From positions 186,001 through 250,000 of the forward strand of contig NZ_PKEK01000039.1 of the NCBI RefSeq assembly GCF_002863225.1: DNA of 64,000 bases, written 5' to 3'. Below are positions 16,904 through 24,786 of the stretch, one piece after another. Position 1 is the first letter of the stretch, and each line of letters starts with the position of its first letter. The stretch is from Mycobacterium sp. (GTDB lineage Bacteria > Actinomycetota > Actinomycetes > Mycobacteriales > Mycobacteriaceae). The translations under genes were made by a program, and so were the position numbers. The notes beneath the pieces are model-generated. The model ran no database searches and had not been told where the DNA came from. It saw only the letters and a list, made by a program, of their open reading frames with translations.

Positions 16904-16928
16904 CCAAAAACTCGAAGAGGGAGCAGTA

Positions 16929-17861
16929 ATGAGTAGTGACCTACGCGTGGTGAAGCTGGGCGAGAACATCGGGGCACGCATCGATGGGGTGCACCTGGGT
17001 GCTGTCGGTGCCGAGACCGCCGAGGCAATCAATCAGGCGCTGGTCGCTCACAAGGTGATCTTCTTCCGCGGCCAGACGCACCTCGACGACGACTCGCACT
17101 ACGAATTCGCCGAAAGCCTCGGCGTGCCCACCACCCCGCACCCGACGCTGAAGTTCGAGGGCAGCCGCGTCATGCGCCTGGAGGCCATCGGCGGCGGCGG
17201 CGCCAACCAGTGGCACACCGATGTCACGTTCGTCGACCGTCCGCCGAAGGCTTCGATTCTGCGTGCCGTCGAGTTGCCGCCGTATGGGGGCACGACCACC
17301 TGGGCCTCCACCGTTGCCGCCTATCAACAGCTCGCGCAGCCGCTCAAGGACCTCGCGGAAAACCTGTGGGCCGTGCACGACAACGCCTTCGACTACGCCC
17401 AGATCGACCCGGCCAAGCTGGCGGCGGCCGAAGCCGACCCCGAGGCCATTCTGAAGTACGCGTCCCAATTCCACTCGACTCACTACGAGACGCAGCACCC
17501 GGTGGTCCGGGTGCACCCGGAATCGGGCGAGAAGTCCTTGCTGCTGGGCTCGTTCGCCAAGGCTTTCGTCGGGCTCAACGGTGCCGAGTTCCAGTCCCTG
17601 TACAGGATTTTCCAGGATCGAATCACGTGGCTGGAGAACACCATTCGGTGGAATTGGGAGCTCGGTGACGTGGCAATCTGGGACAACCGGTCAACGCAGC
17701 ACTACGCCGTGTCCGATTTCGGCAACCAGCCTCGCGAGGTGCGCAGGATCACCCTCGCCGGCGACATTCCGGTCAGCGTGCACGGAGAGCGCAGCCGCGT
17801 GGTGGCCGGCGACGCCAGTGACTACTCGATCGTCGACACTCCCAAACGGCTTGTCGCATAA
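16929..17861 (+). CDS. TauD/TfdA-family Fe(II)/2-oxoglutarate dioxygenase, Rv3406-like alkylsulfatase
   Basis: A 310-aa non-haem iron dioxygenase. The HxD facial-triad pair is His96-x-Asp98 in QWHTDV, the distal His is His258 in STQHYAV, and the 2-oxoglutarate-binding Arg lies in QPREVRRITL (about 269-273). The sequence is close in style and length to mycobacterial Rv3406, which oxidatively cleaves alkyl sulfate esters to release sulfate. The reaction uses O2 and 2-oxoglutarate and yields an aldehyde, sulfate, succinate and CO2. Taurine dioxygenase is the alternative. A TetR gene is divergent. The gene probably stands alone, ending before a strong stem-loop. Confidence 0.85.
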   Translation: MSSDLRVVKLGENIGARIDGVHLGAVGAETAEAINQALVAHKVIFFRGQTHLDDDSHYEFAESLGVPTTPHPTLKFEGSRVMRLEAIGGGGANQWHTDVTFVDRPPKASILRAVELPPYGGTTTWASTVAAYQQLAQPLKDLAENLWAVHDNAFDYAQIDPAKLAAAEADPEAILKYASQFHSTHYETQHPVVRVHPESGEKSLLLGSFAKAFVGLNGAEFQSLYRIFQDRITWLENTIRWNWELGDVAIWDNRSTQHYAVSDFGNQPREVRRITLAGDIPVSVHGERSRVVAGDASDYSIVDTPKRLVA

Positions 17862-17890
17862 CTGAGTCCGCAGACGCGTGCGCCGCCGAG

Positions 17891-17939
17891 AGTGCAGCTA
17901 GCGAGATGTTTCCCGAGAAGGGCTCTCGCTAGTTGCACT
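17891..17939. terminator. Strong stem-loop after the dioxygenase gene
   Basis: Sixteen-base arms (17891-17906 and 17924-17939) are complementary apart from one G-U pair, with a 17-nt loop. The right arm is followed by only TT, so if it terminates transcription it is of the U-poor mycobacterial type. It lies 30 bp after the dioxygenase stop and 53 bp before the SDR start. It might also be one copy of a dispersed intergenic repeat. Confidence 0.55.
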
Positions 17940-17991
17940 TTCGCGAGTCGAGTCGAGTCGGTTGCTCCTGCAGCGATGAGAGGATGACCTG

Positions 17992-18753
17992 ATGGGATTG
18001 CTCGACCAGAAGACCGCGGTCGTCACCGGCGCCAACTCCGGCATCGGGCTGGCCACCGCGGAGCGGTTCATCGCCGAGGGCGCCGAACGGGTCTTCATCA
18101 CCGGCCGTCGCGAGCCCGAACTGAGCGCCGCTGCAACCCAACTGGGTCCGCACGCGGTCCCGGTTCCCGGTGACGTCGGAGCACCCGGCGACCTAGACCG
18201 GCTCTACGCCGAAGTCGCCGCTGCCGGCCGGGGGCTGGACATCGTGGTGGCCAACGCGGGGACGACGAGGGTCGCGCGACTGGGCGCGATCAGCGACGAC
18301 GATCTCGACGCCCTGCTGACGACCAACGTCAAAGGCGTCGTCTACACCGTGCAGAAGGCGCTGCCGTTGCTCAACGACGGCGCGTCGATCATCCTGATCG
18401 GTTCGACCACGGCCGACCGCGGGCGCCCGGGGCTGAGCATCTATGCCGCGTCCAAAGCCGCCGTCCGATCACTGGCGCGCACCTGGGCCAATGAGCTCGC
18501 CGACCGCGGCATCCGGGTCAATGTCCTCGTCGCCGGGTCGACCGCCACCCCGGGCAGCGACAATCTGGCCGCGCAGACCAACCCGAACCTCACGGTCGAG
18601 GAATTCCGCGCCGGCCGCATCTCGACGATCCCGCTGGGCCGTTTCGCCGAACCCGTCGAGATCGCCAACGCCGCGGTGTTCTTGGCCAGCGACCTGTCCA
18701 GCTTCACCACCGGTTCGACGATCGACGCCGACGGCGGCTTCAATCAGGTCTGA
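17992..18753 (+). CDS. Short-chain dehydrogenase/reductase
   Basis: A 253-aa classical SDR. The NAD(P)-binding motif TGANSGIG is at about 12-19, NAG is at about 88-90, and the catalytic Ser (LIGSTT) precedes YAASK. The C-terminal DADGGFNQV is the usual SDR end. It catalyses an NAD(P)-dependent alcohol/ketone interconversion of unknown substrate. A GAGGA ribosome-binding site precedes the ATG. The stem-loop upstream suggests its own promoter. It converges with the flavoprotein gene. Confidence 0.9.
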   Translation: MGLLDQKTAVVTGANSGIGLATAERFIAEGAERVFITGRREPELSAAATQLGPHAVPVPGDVGAPGDLDRLYAEVAAAGRGLDIVVANAGTTRVARLGAISDDDLDALLTTNVKGVVYTVQKALPLLNDGASIILIGSTTADRGRPGLSIYAASKAAVRSLARTWANELADRGIRVNVLVAGSTATPGSDNLAAQTNPNLTVEEFRAGRISTIPLGRFAEPVEIANAAVFLASDLSSFTTGSTIDADGGFNQV

Positions 18754-18763
18754 CCCGAAAATG

Positions 18764-19780
18764 TTATTGGGCAAGTAGATTGACGACACCGGAGAACACT
18801 GCCGGTAACGCCGCGGCGGCCGGGACGATACGTGACCGGGCCGGACCATAGCCGCTGGCGTGAAGTAGGGCGGCCGTCAGCATCCGGTAGCGCCGCGTCA
18901 GGTGACGCCACCTTCGGTCGTAGTCGCCCGGTCGCCCGGCGAGTACGCATTCCACCAAGGCCTCGGCCGCGCCGAAGGCCAAGCCGAGTCCCTCGCCGGT
19001 GAGTGCATCGACGTAACCGGCGGCATCGCCGACAAGCAGCACCCGGCCGGCCGTCCGGCTCGAAACCTTCTGCCGCAGCGGGCCGGCGGCCCGATCCGGC
19101 TCGTGCGGCCGACCGTCGATGCGGGCCCGCAGCTCGGGGAATTCGTCGAGGTGACAGTCGAATCCGCCACGGCGCGAGCTGAGCAGCGCCACCCCGACGC
19201 AGTCATCGGCGACCGGTGTCACGTAGGCCTCGGCGCCGTCGGCCCAGTGCACCTCGACGTGATCGGACCACGGCGCGGTCTGCACGTGGCGGCGGATCCC
19301 CCAGCGGCGCGGGCCGGGGCTGGTCTGCTCCAGCCCCAGCGATTTGCGGATGGGGGAGTGCAGGCCGTCCGCCGCGGCGAGATAGCGCGCGTGCCAACGC
19401 CCGGCGTGAACCCCGCCGGCGTCCTGGCTGATTTCGCGTACCTCGTCGCAGACGATGTCGACACCGGCTTCGACCGCCGCGTCGATCAGGGCGCTGTGCA
19501 ACACCGTTCGGCGCACCCCGCGGCCGGCACCGCCTTTGAATTGCGCGTCGACGTGGTGGTCGCGGTCCCGGTAGCTGATGCCGCGGATCGGCTTGCCGAT
19601 CGGCTGCACATCGAGTCTCTGCAAGTGACGCAGGGTATGCGGCATCAAACCCTCACCGCACGCCTTGTCGATGGGCCCGCGGCGTCGCTCGGCGACCACC
19701 ACGTTCAATCCCGCTCGCGCACCGTGGATCGCGGTGGCCAGTCCGGCCGGCCCGCCACCGACCACCAGGAGATCAATCAC
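18764..19780 (-). CDS. FAD-dependent monooxygenase/reductase (geranylgeranyl-reductase-like; SrsC-like role)
   Basis: A 338-aa flavoprotein of the PHBH/geranylgeranyl-reductase type. The dinucleotide motif VGGGPAGL is at about 7-14 and the second FAD motif GDAAGYVDALTGEG near 255. The CGEGLMP segment is seen in geranylgeranyl-reductase-like members. It overlaps the upstream ICMT-like gene by 4 bp and forms a three-gene operon with a type III PKS. In Streptomyces SrsABC, a flavoprotein hydroxylates the alkylresorcinol product, and that role is inferred here from gene order. Reduction of a prenyl or polyene chain is the alternative. Confidence 0.82.
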   Translation of the reverse strand: MIDLLVVGGGPAGLATAIHGARAGLNVVVAERRRGPIDKACGEGLMPHTLRHLQRLDVQPIGKPIRGISYRDRDHHVDAQFKGGAGRGVRRTVLHSALIDAAVEAGVDIVCDEVREISQDAGGVHAGRWHARYLAAADGLHSPIRKSLGLEQTSPGPRRWGIRRHVQTAPWSDHVEVHWADGAEAYVTPVADDCVGVALLSSRRGGFDCHLDEFPELRARIDGRPHEPDRAAGPLRQKVSSRTAGRVLLVGDAAGYVDALTGEGLGLAFGAAEALVECVLAGRPGDYDRRWRHLTRRYRMLTAALLHASGYGPARSRIVPAAAALPAVFSGVVNLLAQ

Positions 19781-20292
19781 GAAAGGCTCGCCAACGCGGC
19801 GTTCTCGACCCTGATCCGCTTACTGAGCAGCCAGCCGTTGAGCATCGAAAAAACCAGTGCGGTAACCCATCCGGTGTGTACGAGCGGCAGTGCCGCACCC
19901 TCGGCAATGACGGCCACGTAGTTCGGATGGGGTATCAGCCGGTAGGGGCCGCCGGTGATGCGTGCGGCACCCGGAATCACGATGACGCGGGTGTTCCACT
20001 GATAGTCCAGGGTCGTGATGCACCACCAGCGCAACGCCTGCGCCGCCAGAACCACGACGAACATCGACCAACCCAGAGTTGGAATGAAGTGGCGGTGCAA
20101 CACAACCGGCTCGACCAGGCAGCCGACCAGCAGGCTGAAATGCAGCGCCACCATGGCCGGGTAGTGCCCGGCGCCGAATTCGACGCCGCCATGTGAGGTG
20201 CTGACGGCGCGATTACGTTCGGCCACACGGACTTCGAACAGCCGCTCGAACGCGACCGCGCCGACGAGCAACGCATACCAGATCATCATCAC
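19777..20292 (-). CDS. ICMT-like (isoprenylcysteine carboxyl methyltransferase family) membrane methyltransferase
   Basis: A 171-aa integral membrane protein with about four TM helices. The SAM-binding signature is near the C-terminus (GPYRLIPHPNYVAVIAE), as in ICMT/PEMT-type enzymes and the Bacillus BpsB protein, which O-methylates type III PKS alkylpyrones. It sits between the type III PKS and the flavoprotein with 4-bp ATGA overlaps on both sides. O-methylation of a long-chain pyrone or resorcinol is therefore the likely reaction, a role inferred from family and operon. ATG codons are repeated at the start (MMM), so the exact start may differ by a codon or two. Confidence 0.85.
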   Translation of the reverse strand: MMMIWYALLVGAVAFERLFEVRVAERNRAVSTSHGGVEFGAGHYPAMVALHFSLLVGCLVEPVVLHRHFIPTLGWSMFVVVLAAQALRWWCITTLDYQWNTRVIVIPGAARITGGPYRLIPHPNYVAVIAEGAALPLVHTGWVTALVFSMLNGWLLSKRIRVENAALASLS

Positions 20293-21394
20293 CGCCAGCG
20301 CAGCATGACGAGCTCGGAGCAGAACCCGGGGCCCATCGCCAGCATGATGCCGGGGCTGCCGGCGGGTGGCTGTTTGGCGATCGTGTCGCGGAAGACGTGC
20401 AACACCGACGACGAGGAAAGATTGCCGACCTCAGCCAGCGATCGCCACGTCAATTCCAATGCGTCGTTGCGCAATCCGAGCGATGAGACGATCGCTTCGA
20501 TGACCTTGGGGCCGCCCGGATGGCTCACCCAGGCACCGATATCGCTGATCTCGACGCCGTAGGCGTTGAGTAAGCCCGCGACGTCGTCGGCCAGATACTG
20601 CTCCACGACATTGGCGACGTCTGGGGAGAGGATCAGTCCGAACCCGGTGGAGCCGATCTTCCAGCCCATGGTGTCGCGTGAATCCGGGTAGAGGTGACTG
20701 CGCGAGCCGAGGACCTCGGGACCGCGAGCGCCGATCTGCTCGGCCCGGCGTTCACCGACCGCAACGACGGCGGCCGCGCCGTCGCCGAACAACGACGTGC
20801 CGACCAGCGACGCCAACGACGGGGTGGTGGCCGGGAACGTGAGCGAGCACAGCTCCACCGACAGCAGCACCGCGACGTCGTCGGGTGCGCCGCGCAGGTA
20901 GTCGTTGAGGCGACCGACGCCCGCAGCGCCGGCAACGCAGCCGAGGCCGAACATCGGAACCCGTCGTACATCGGGACGAAGGCCCAGCCGAGTGGCGATG
21001 CGCGCTCCAGCGATGGCACCGCGAGGCCGGTGACGGTGGTCGACATCACCACGTCGACGTCCTCGGGCCGCAGGCCGGCCTCGTCGAGTGCGGCGGACAG
21101 GGCCGCGCACCCCAGCTGTACGGCGTTCTCGATCCAGATGTCGTTGGCGCGACCGAAGTCGGTCAACCCGGCGTACTCCTCGAGCGGCAGAACCAGGTAG
21201 CGGCTGTCGACCTTCGAACTCGCGTGGAACTTGCGCAGCAACTCGCCGTGACCCTCGAACGCCGGCAGCTTGGAGAGCATCTCGGTGATCTCGCTCTGCT
21301 CGTAGCGATGTTCGGGCAGCGCGCCCTGAACGCCGGCGATCACGCTGCCGGCCCGGTGGTCCTGAAAAACTCTGCCGCTCAGATCTGCGCTCAC
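20289..21394 (-). pseudogene. Type III polyketide synthase (chalcone-synthase-like), single-base frameshift
   Basis: Two overlapping frames together encode one type III PKS of about 367 aa. The N-terminal part (from the GTG at 21394) runs to [10 protein letters not shown]. The C-terminal part resumes in another frame at [20 protein letters not shown]. Adding one G at about 21004/21005 joins them as PSLEARIATR, the usual family sequence. The catalytic triad is intact in the second part: Cys in FGLGCVAG, His in VSHPGGPK and Asn in EVGNLSSS. Such enzymes condense a fatty acyl starter with malonyl-CoA to alkylpyrones or resorcinols. The lesion is either real inactivation or a sequencing error. 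The downstream genes look intact, which favours an error or a very recent mutation. Confidence 0.88.
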
Positions 21395-21603
21395 TTCTCT
21401 GCCCCTTGGTTAGACGACTGGCGTGCCGGCAACGCTGCCGCTGGTGAAGCTGGGAGCTGTCGCGACAACTGTGCCGCGTCAGCCAGGCTTTCGCTCATTC
21501 CGAATTGGCCGTGCAGGTGCATCAACACCACCGATGTCCGCAGTGATTCCGGGCGGCGAGGGGGATGTTCGCCTGACATTTTATTGGTAGGTAGCGCAAT
21601 CAT
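21391..21603 (-). CDS. Possible 70-aa protein coupled to the type III PKS
   Basis: An ATG frame of 70 codons ends in a GTGA overlap with the PKS start. The product ([17 protein letters not shown]..., rich in Ser, Ala and Pro) has no recognised domain. The ribosome-binding site is weak and the region also carries operators and probably the PKS promoter, so it may be non-coding. A second ATG at codon 9 is a possible start. Confidence 0.35.
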   Translation of the reverse strand: MIALPTNKMSGEHPPRRPESLRTSVVLMHLHGQFGMSESLADAAQLSRQLPASPAAALPARQSSNQGAEK

Positions 21604-21624
21604 AGGGCCGCCCGTTCCCTCGAC

Positions 21625-21640
21625 ATCAACAGCGGATGAC
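21625..21640. promoter_or_regulatory. TetR-type operator copy 1 (ATCAAC-N4-GATGAC)
   Basis: First of three copies of RTCAAC-N4-GATGAC between the PKS operon and the divergent TetR. This copy differs at the first base. It lies just upstream of the possible 70-aa frame. Confidence 0.6.
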
Positions 21641-21644
21641 TTTT

Positions 21645-21660
21645 GTCAACGACTGATGAC
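21645..21660. promoter_or_regulatory. TetR-type operator copy 2 (GTCAAC-N4-GATGAC)
   Basis: Second copy, starting 20 bp from the first (about two helical turns), with both half-sites exact. The half-sites form an imperfect palindrome, GTCAWC-N4-GWTGAC. Confidence 0.65.
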
Positions 21661-21687
21661 ATGAACATACGCGTGGCTCGCGATGTA

Positions 21688-21703
21688 GTCAACGCCGGAT
21701 GAC
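21688..21703. promoter_or_regulatory. TetR-type operator copy 3 (GTCAAC-N4-GATGAC)
   Basis: Third copy, starting 43 bp from the second and ending 16 bp before the ATG of the TetR at 21720. Binding here should block that gene, and the other two copies face the PKS operon. Confidence 0.65.
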
Positions 21704-21719
21704 ATAGAGTTGGTGAGCA

Positions 21720-22280
21720 ATGACAAGGCGACCGCGCAATGCCGCGCAGACCAGGGCCGACATCCTGGACTGCGCGCGACGCCGATTCGCCACCGACGGG
21801 TACGACCGGACGACGCTGCGGGCGATCGCGTCAGATGTCGGTGTGGACGCCGCGCTGATCACCCGGTATTTCGGCAGCAAGCAGGATCTGTTCGCGACGG
21901 CGACCGACTTCGCCATCGAGCTTCCCGATCTCTCCGATGCCGCGCCCGAGGACATCGCCGACATGTTGTTGCCGCGGTACTTCGCGGTCTGGGAAGACGA
22001 CCACTCGTTTCTGGCTCTGCTGCAGGCGGCGATGTCCAGTCGGGTAGCCGCGGACAAACTCAACGCAACTCTCGCCCGCCATGTCGCGCCGGTGCTGAAG
22101 GCTGCCACTCCCGATCACGATCAACAGCGCATCGCGTTGACGGACGCCTTCGTGATCGGGCTGGCCGCGACCCGGTCCGTGCTGGGCAACGTGCCGGCAG
22201 CCGAGCTCACCCGAGATGAGTTGCGGCAGTGGGCCGCTCCGGTGTTCCGGCGTCTGCTGGTGGGGCCGGCACCGGCATGA
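21720..22280 (+). CDS. TetR-family regulator, tandem paralogue 1
   Basis: A 186-aa TetR protein. The HTH lies at about residues 8-55 (TLRAIASDVGVDAALITRYFGSKQDLF), followed by a TetR C-terminal ligand domain (LLPRYFAVWEDDHSFLALLQAAM). It is closely similar along its whole length to the next gene, with which it overlaps by 4 bp (ATGA), so the two arose by tandem duplication. Three GTCAAC-N4-GATGAC operators lie upstream, between it and the divergent type III PKS operon. Autoregulation and control of that operon are inferred. Confidence 0.92.
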   Translation: MTRRPRNAAQTRADILDCARRRFATDGYDRTTLRAIASDVGVDAALITRYFGSKQDLFATATDFAIELPDLSDAAPEDIADMLLPRYFAVWEDDHSFLALLQAAMSSRVAADKLNATLARHVAPVLKAATPDHDQQRIALTDAFVIGLAATRSVLGNVPAAELTRDELRQWAAPVFRRLLVGPAPA

Positions 22281-22855
22281 CGGTCGTCAGGCCCCGCAAT
22301 GCCGCGCAGACGCGCGAGGACATCCTGTCGGCCGCCCGCCGGCGGTTCGGATCTGCGGGTTACGAGCGGACCACGCTGCGGGCGGTCGCCGCCGACGTGG
22401 GTGTGGACGCGGCCCTGGTCATCCGGTACTTCGGCAGTAAGCAGGACCTGTTCGCAGCGGCCGCGGACTTCGAGATCGATCTACCGGATCTGACGGACGT
22501 GGACCCCGACGACGTTGCTCTCATCTTGCTGCCGCGATTCTTCGCGGTGTGGGAGGAGGACGAGACATTCCTGGCATTGCTGCGAGCCGCGATGACCAGT
22601 CCGCTTGCTGCCGAGACCTTGCGGCGGGTGTTCGCCGAACAGGTGGCGCCCAAGCTGATCACCGCGACCCCGGACAACCCCGTGCAGCGGATCGGTCTGA
22701 TGGGTGCATTCGTGATCGGTCTGGCGATCACGCGGTACGTGCTGGTCAATCCGCCGATCGCCGATCTCAGCCGCGCGGAGCTCAGCCGCTGGGCTGCTCC
22801 GATCATCCGACAGCTCCTGGTGGGTCCGGCGCCGCACGAGCACATGACCCGCTGA
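22277..22855 (+). CDS. TetR-family regulator, tandem paralogue 2
   Basis: A 192-aa TetR protein, paralogous to the preceding gene: same RPRNAAQTR start, TLRAVAADVGVDAALVIRYFGSKQDLF HTH and similar ligand domain. The start at 22277 (overlapping the previous stop by 4 bp) is chosen over the in-frame ATG at 22229, which lies inside the first gene and lacks family similarity. It is followed by two GAGAC-N5-GTCTC palindromes and an MFS pump. It is the natural candidate repressor of that pump. Confidence 0.92.
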   Translation: MTVVRPRNAAQTREDILSAARRRFGSAGYERTTLRAVAADVGVDAALVIRYFGSKQDLFAAAADFEIDLPDLTDVDPDDVALILLPRFFAVWEEDETFLALLRAAMTSPLAAETLRRVFAEQVAPKLITATPDNPVQRIGLMGAFVIGLAITRYVLVNPPIADLSRAELSRWAAPIIRQLLVGPAPHEHMTR

Positions 22856-22860
22856 GAAAC

Positions 22861-22875
22861 GAGACTGTTAGTCTC
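22861..22875. promoter_or_regulatory. Operator 1 upstream of MFS pump (GAGACT-N3-AGTCTC)
   Basis: A perfect 6-bp-arm inverted repeat starting 5 bp after the second TetR stop. It shares GAGAC-N5-GTCTC with the next site, and the centres are 20 bp apart. Confidence 0.65.
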
Positions 22876-22879
22876 TGTT

Positions 22880-22896
22880 TGAGACGTATCGTCTCA
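22880..22896. promoter_or_regulatory. Operator 2 upstream of MFS pump (TGAGACG-N3-CGTCTCA)
   Basis: A perfect 7-bp-arm inverted repeat, 31 bp before the MFS start codon. Together with the first site it forms a same-face tandem, typical of cooperative TetR binding. Confidence 0.7.
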
Positions 22897-22927
22897 ATGC
22901 ACCGAATCCGCTGGAGGGAGGTGCCTC

Positions 22928-24514
22928 GTGGCCCACACGCTGACCGAGTCGCGCCGGGACGACGATTTCGCGCTGTCCGGCCTGTCCGCTCGAGCCAGAG
23001 TCTGGCTACTCACCGTCGCCTGTTTCGGCGTGCTGCTGGTCATTGCGTCGATGGTGGCGCTGAACACGGCGTTGCCCGACATCGCGATCGCCACCTCGGC
23101 CACTCAGACCCAACTCACCTGGGTCGTCGACAGTTACACCCTGGTCCTTGCCTGCCTGCTGTTACCGGCCGGCGCACTGGGAGACCGCTACGGACGGCGG
23201 GGTGCGATGTTGGTCGGCCTGGCCATCTTCAGCGCGGCATCTGCAGTGCCGGCCGTCCTGTCGGATCCGATGATCGTCATCGTCTCGCGGGGGGCGGCCG
23301 GTGCGGGCGCGGCACTGATCATGCCCGCCACACTGTCGTTGATCACCGCTGCTTATCCAAAGGATCAGCGCAACAAGGCAGTCGGCATCTGGGCCGGCGT
23401 GGCCGGGTCGGGCGCGGTCATCGGGATGCTCGGCTCCGGTGGCCTACTGGCCTTCTGGTCGTGGCACTCGATCTTCTGGGCGTTCGCGGGTGCGGCGCTG
23501 ACGATCTTCCTGCTGACGCTGACCATCGCGAGTTCGCGTGATCCCGAGGCGCATCCGCTGGACTGGCGGGGCGCGGTCGTCATCGGCGGCGCGGTCGCGA
23601 CGCTTGTCTTCGGCATCCTCGATGCGCCCGCCCGTGGCTGGACGCATCCGCTGGTGCTGACCAGCATCGGTGTCGGGCTGATACTCAGCCTGGCTTTCGG
23701 CTTCGTCGAAGTGCGGCAACGTTATCCGCTGCTGGATGTGCGGCTGTTCGCGGTTCCGGCGTTCGCCACCGGCGCGGCCACCATCACAGTCTTCTTCCTG
23801 TCGATGTTCGGCTACATGTTCCTGCTCATGCAGTACATGCAGTTGATCCTCGGCTACAGCCCGAACAAGACGGCGATTGCACTGACCCCGATCATGGGCC
23901 CGATGCTGCTGCTGTCGGTGCTGTCGTTCTGGTATCTGCCCCGATTGGGCCTGCGGGTGGTGGTGTTCAGCGGATTGATGCTGATTGCGACCGGGTCGCT
24001 GTGCATGCTCGGTATCACCGCGGGTTCGCCCTACTGGCGGGCAGCGTGGCCGATGCTGGTGATGAGCGTCGGTATCGGATTGTGCACCGCGCCAACGACA
24101 TCGGTGATCATGGCGACCGCTCCCGACGACAAGCAGGGCGTCGCGTCGGCGGTCAACGACGCCAGTCGGGAGATCGGTGCCGCGTTGGGGATCGCGCTGG
24201 CCGGATCGATGCTGGCCGCGCAGTACGCGAAGACGTTGGCTCCCAACCTGATCGGTTTTCCCAAATCCGTCGGCGACGCCGCCTCGACCTCGCTGGGCCA
24301 GGCGCTGGAAGTGTCGCGACGGCTCGGGCCCGCAGGGACCCGACTTGCCGAAGTCAGCAAAGTGGCCTTCATCGACGCCATGCATTCATCGCTATTGGTG
24401 CTGGGCCTGCTGGTCGCCGTCAGCGCGGTGCTGATCGGCCTGTGGGCGCCGGGCCGCGACGATCAACAACTCCGACCGGTGCGACGGCTCCTGGCGCGTC
24501 GACGCCCGAGGTAG
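22928..24514 (+). CDS. MFS drug-efflux-type transporter (DHA2, 14-TM)
   Basis: A 528-aa inner-membrane H+ antiporter of the DHA2/EmrB-QacA type with about 14 TM helices. Motifs are the first-helix LNTALPDIA, motif A as LGDRYGRRG between TM2 and TM3, and the motif-C-like LGSGGLLAFWSW region. It should export cationic or amphipathic compounds. The GTG start at 22928 is preceded by GGAGGGAG. Two GAGAC-N5-GTCTC operators lie in its promoter, downstream of two tandem TetR genes, the common arrangement for an inducible efflux pump. The C-terminus is Arg-rich and cytosolic. Confidence 0.92.
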   Translation: MAHTLTESRRDDDFALSGLSARARVWLLTVACFGVLLVIASMVALNTALPDIAIATSATQTQLTWVVDSYTLVLACLLLPAGALGDRYGRRGAMLVGLAIFSAASAVPAVLSDPMIVIVSRGAAGAGAALIMPATLSLITAAYPKDQRNKAVGIWAGVAGSGAVIGMLGSGGLLAFWSWHSIFWAFAGAALTIFLLTLTIASSRDPEAHPLDWRGAVVIGGAVATLVFGILDAPARGWTHPLVLTSIGVGLILSLAFGFVEVRQRYPLLDVRLFAVPAFATGAATITVFFLSMFGYMFLLMQYMQLILGYSPNKTAIALTPIMGPMLLLSVLSFWYLPRLGLRVVVFSGLMLIATGSLCMLGITAGSPYWRAAWPMLVMSVGIGLCTAPTTSVIMATAPDDKQGVASAVNDASREIGAALGIALAGSMLAAQYAKTLAPNLIGFPKSVGDAASTSLGQALEVSRRLGPAGTRLAEVSKVAFIDAMHSSLLVLGLLVAVSAVLIGLWAPGRDDQQLRPVRRLLARRRPR

Positions 24515-24786
24515 TCGCCGCAACCCTGTGCTCCCGTTTGCAGGCTGTGGGAGGCGGTTGTCCGCAGACGCCGCGATTGCAGCAGTGCGTCATTCCTTCG
24601 CGAGGCCGTTGATCAGCGAAAACGTTGAGCGTCCAGGCCAATTGCGATCAGGCTGATTTACACAGCTGTCTTTCAGGGACGCCGTCGCTAGGCTCCAAAT
24701 CCCATAGCTGGCGAGAACGTCCAGCGCCCCGAGCGGCCCATGGCGCGCGACGGCGAACCCCACGAATCCGACACCAGGAGGCGGCT

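Noticed and set aside
21391..21603. The 70-aa frame as a definite first gene of the PKS operon
   Set aside because: It is listed only with low confidence, because the ribosome-binding site is weak, the composition is unremarkable and the same DNA carries the operators and probably the promoter.
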